DNA from: Guyparkeria sp016278265
GTDB taxonomy: Bacteria; Pseudomonadota; Gammaproteobacteria; Halothiobacillales; Halothiobacillaceae
Assembly: GCF_044582145.1 (NCBI RefSeq)
Contig: NZ_JBDODO010000011.1
Strand: one strand, 5' to 3'
Length of the DNA stretch: 64,000 nt
Shown: piece by piece, positions 63,995 to 64,000 of the stretch
Layout of the letters: the number at the start of each line of letters is the position of its first letter
Position numbering within the stretch: position 1 is the stretch's first letter
The notes under the pieces: model-generated
Told to the model about the DNA's origin: nothing
Databases searched by the model: none
Seen by the model: the letters and a program-made list of their open reading frames with translations, nothing else
Made by a program: the position numbers and the translations under genes

Positions 63995-64000
63995 GGTCCT

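Overview
The window looks like a chromosomal segment of a GC-rich, free-living gammaproteobacterium. Genes are tightly packed and often overlap as ATGA or TGATG, codon third positions are rich in G and C, and the gene set (mrcB, yoaA, folD, rnt, tmcA, recQ, yrbL relatives, a LexA box of the gammaproteobacterial type) is gammaproteobacterial. A betaine-type transporter, a K+/H+ antiporter, a SoxW-like thioredoxin, a phosphate-selective type porin and DUF1538 transport genes would fit a halotolerant sulfur oxidiser of the Halothiobacillaceae/Chromatiales kind. That placement is inference. No rRNA, tRNA or CRISPR array was seen.

Layout. 1-9 kb (mostly minus strand): a truncated serine hydrolase, an exported dikinase-like protein, a dienelactone hydrolase, a BCCT transporter with a hairpin against its start codon, and an Aer-like chemoreceptor. 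9-13 kb (plus): alaC-hom, then an exonuclease/GIY-YIG fusion. 13-23 kb: a phosphotransferase-kinase fusion, PBP1b, a TPR lipoprotein with the YoaA helicase, and a large GGDEF/EAL protein with a heme-type sensor. 23-26.7 kb: an SDR, folD, RNase T and an HPP membrane protein. 26.8-30.8 kb: a four-gene manganese-type ABC importer behind a near-perfect palindrome; one permease carries a cytoplasmic tail resembling a winged helix. 30.9-33.2 kb: a small lipoprotein, a YiiX-like protein, a methyltransferase and a DUF1614 protein. 33.3-40.3 kb (minus): metY, a frameshifted yrbL-like gene, an ldhA-like dehydrogenase, tmcA and a PiT phosphate transporter. 40.4-45.5 kb: recQ, then dnaE2 directly behind a LexA box.

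The 45.5-46.0 kb gap holds the clearest unexplained element: a sigma70-like promoter overlapping a LacI-type palindrome, about 220 nt of strongly paired sequence closed by a 10-bp stem, an unpaired CTCCTCC anti-Shine-Dalgarno run and a textbook terminator. I read this as an independent small RNA of unknown family. At 47.0-49.3 kb an overlapping operon encodes a duplicated DUF1538 membrane protein, a PII-like protein and a CBS-pair protein, which together suggest a nucleotide-gated transport system. At 49.4-53.7 kb lie a universal stress protein, an HDAC-like deacetylase, a UDG-like protein and a K+/H+ antiporter. At 54 kb a BrxR/CapW-like WYL regulator is divergent from a 100-residue gene of unknown function.

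55-64 kb: a degenerate GGDEF protein, an exported GlcG/HbpS protein, a SoxW-like thioredoxin, an Lrp/AsnC regulator, a complete IS3-family insertion next to what may be a cut-off gene tail, a PAS-GGDEF protein and a porin. All family calls rest on reading motifs by eye; no database search was run.
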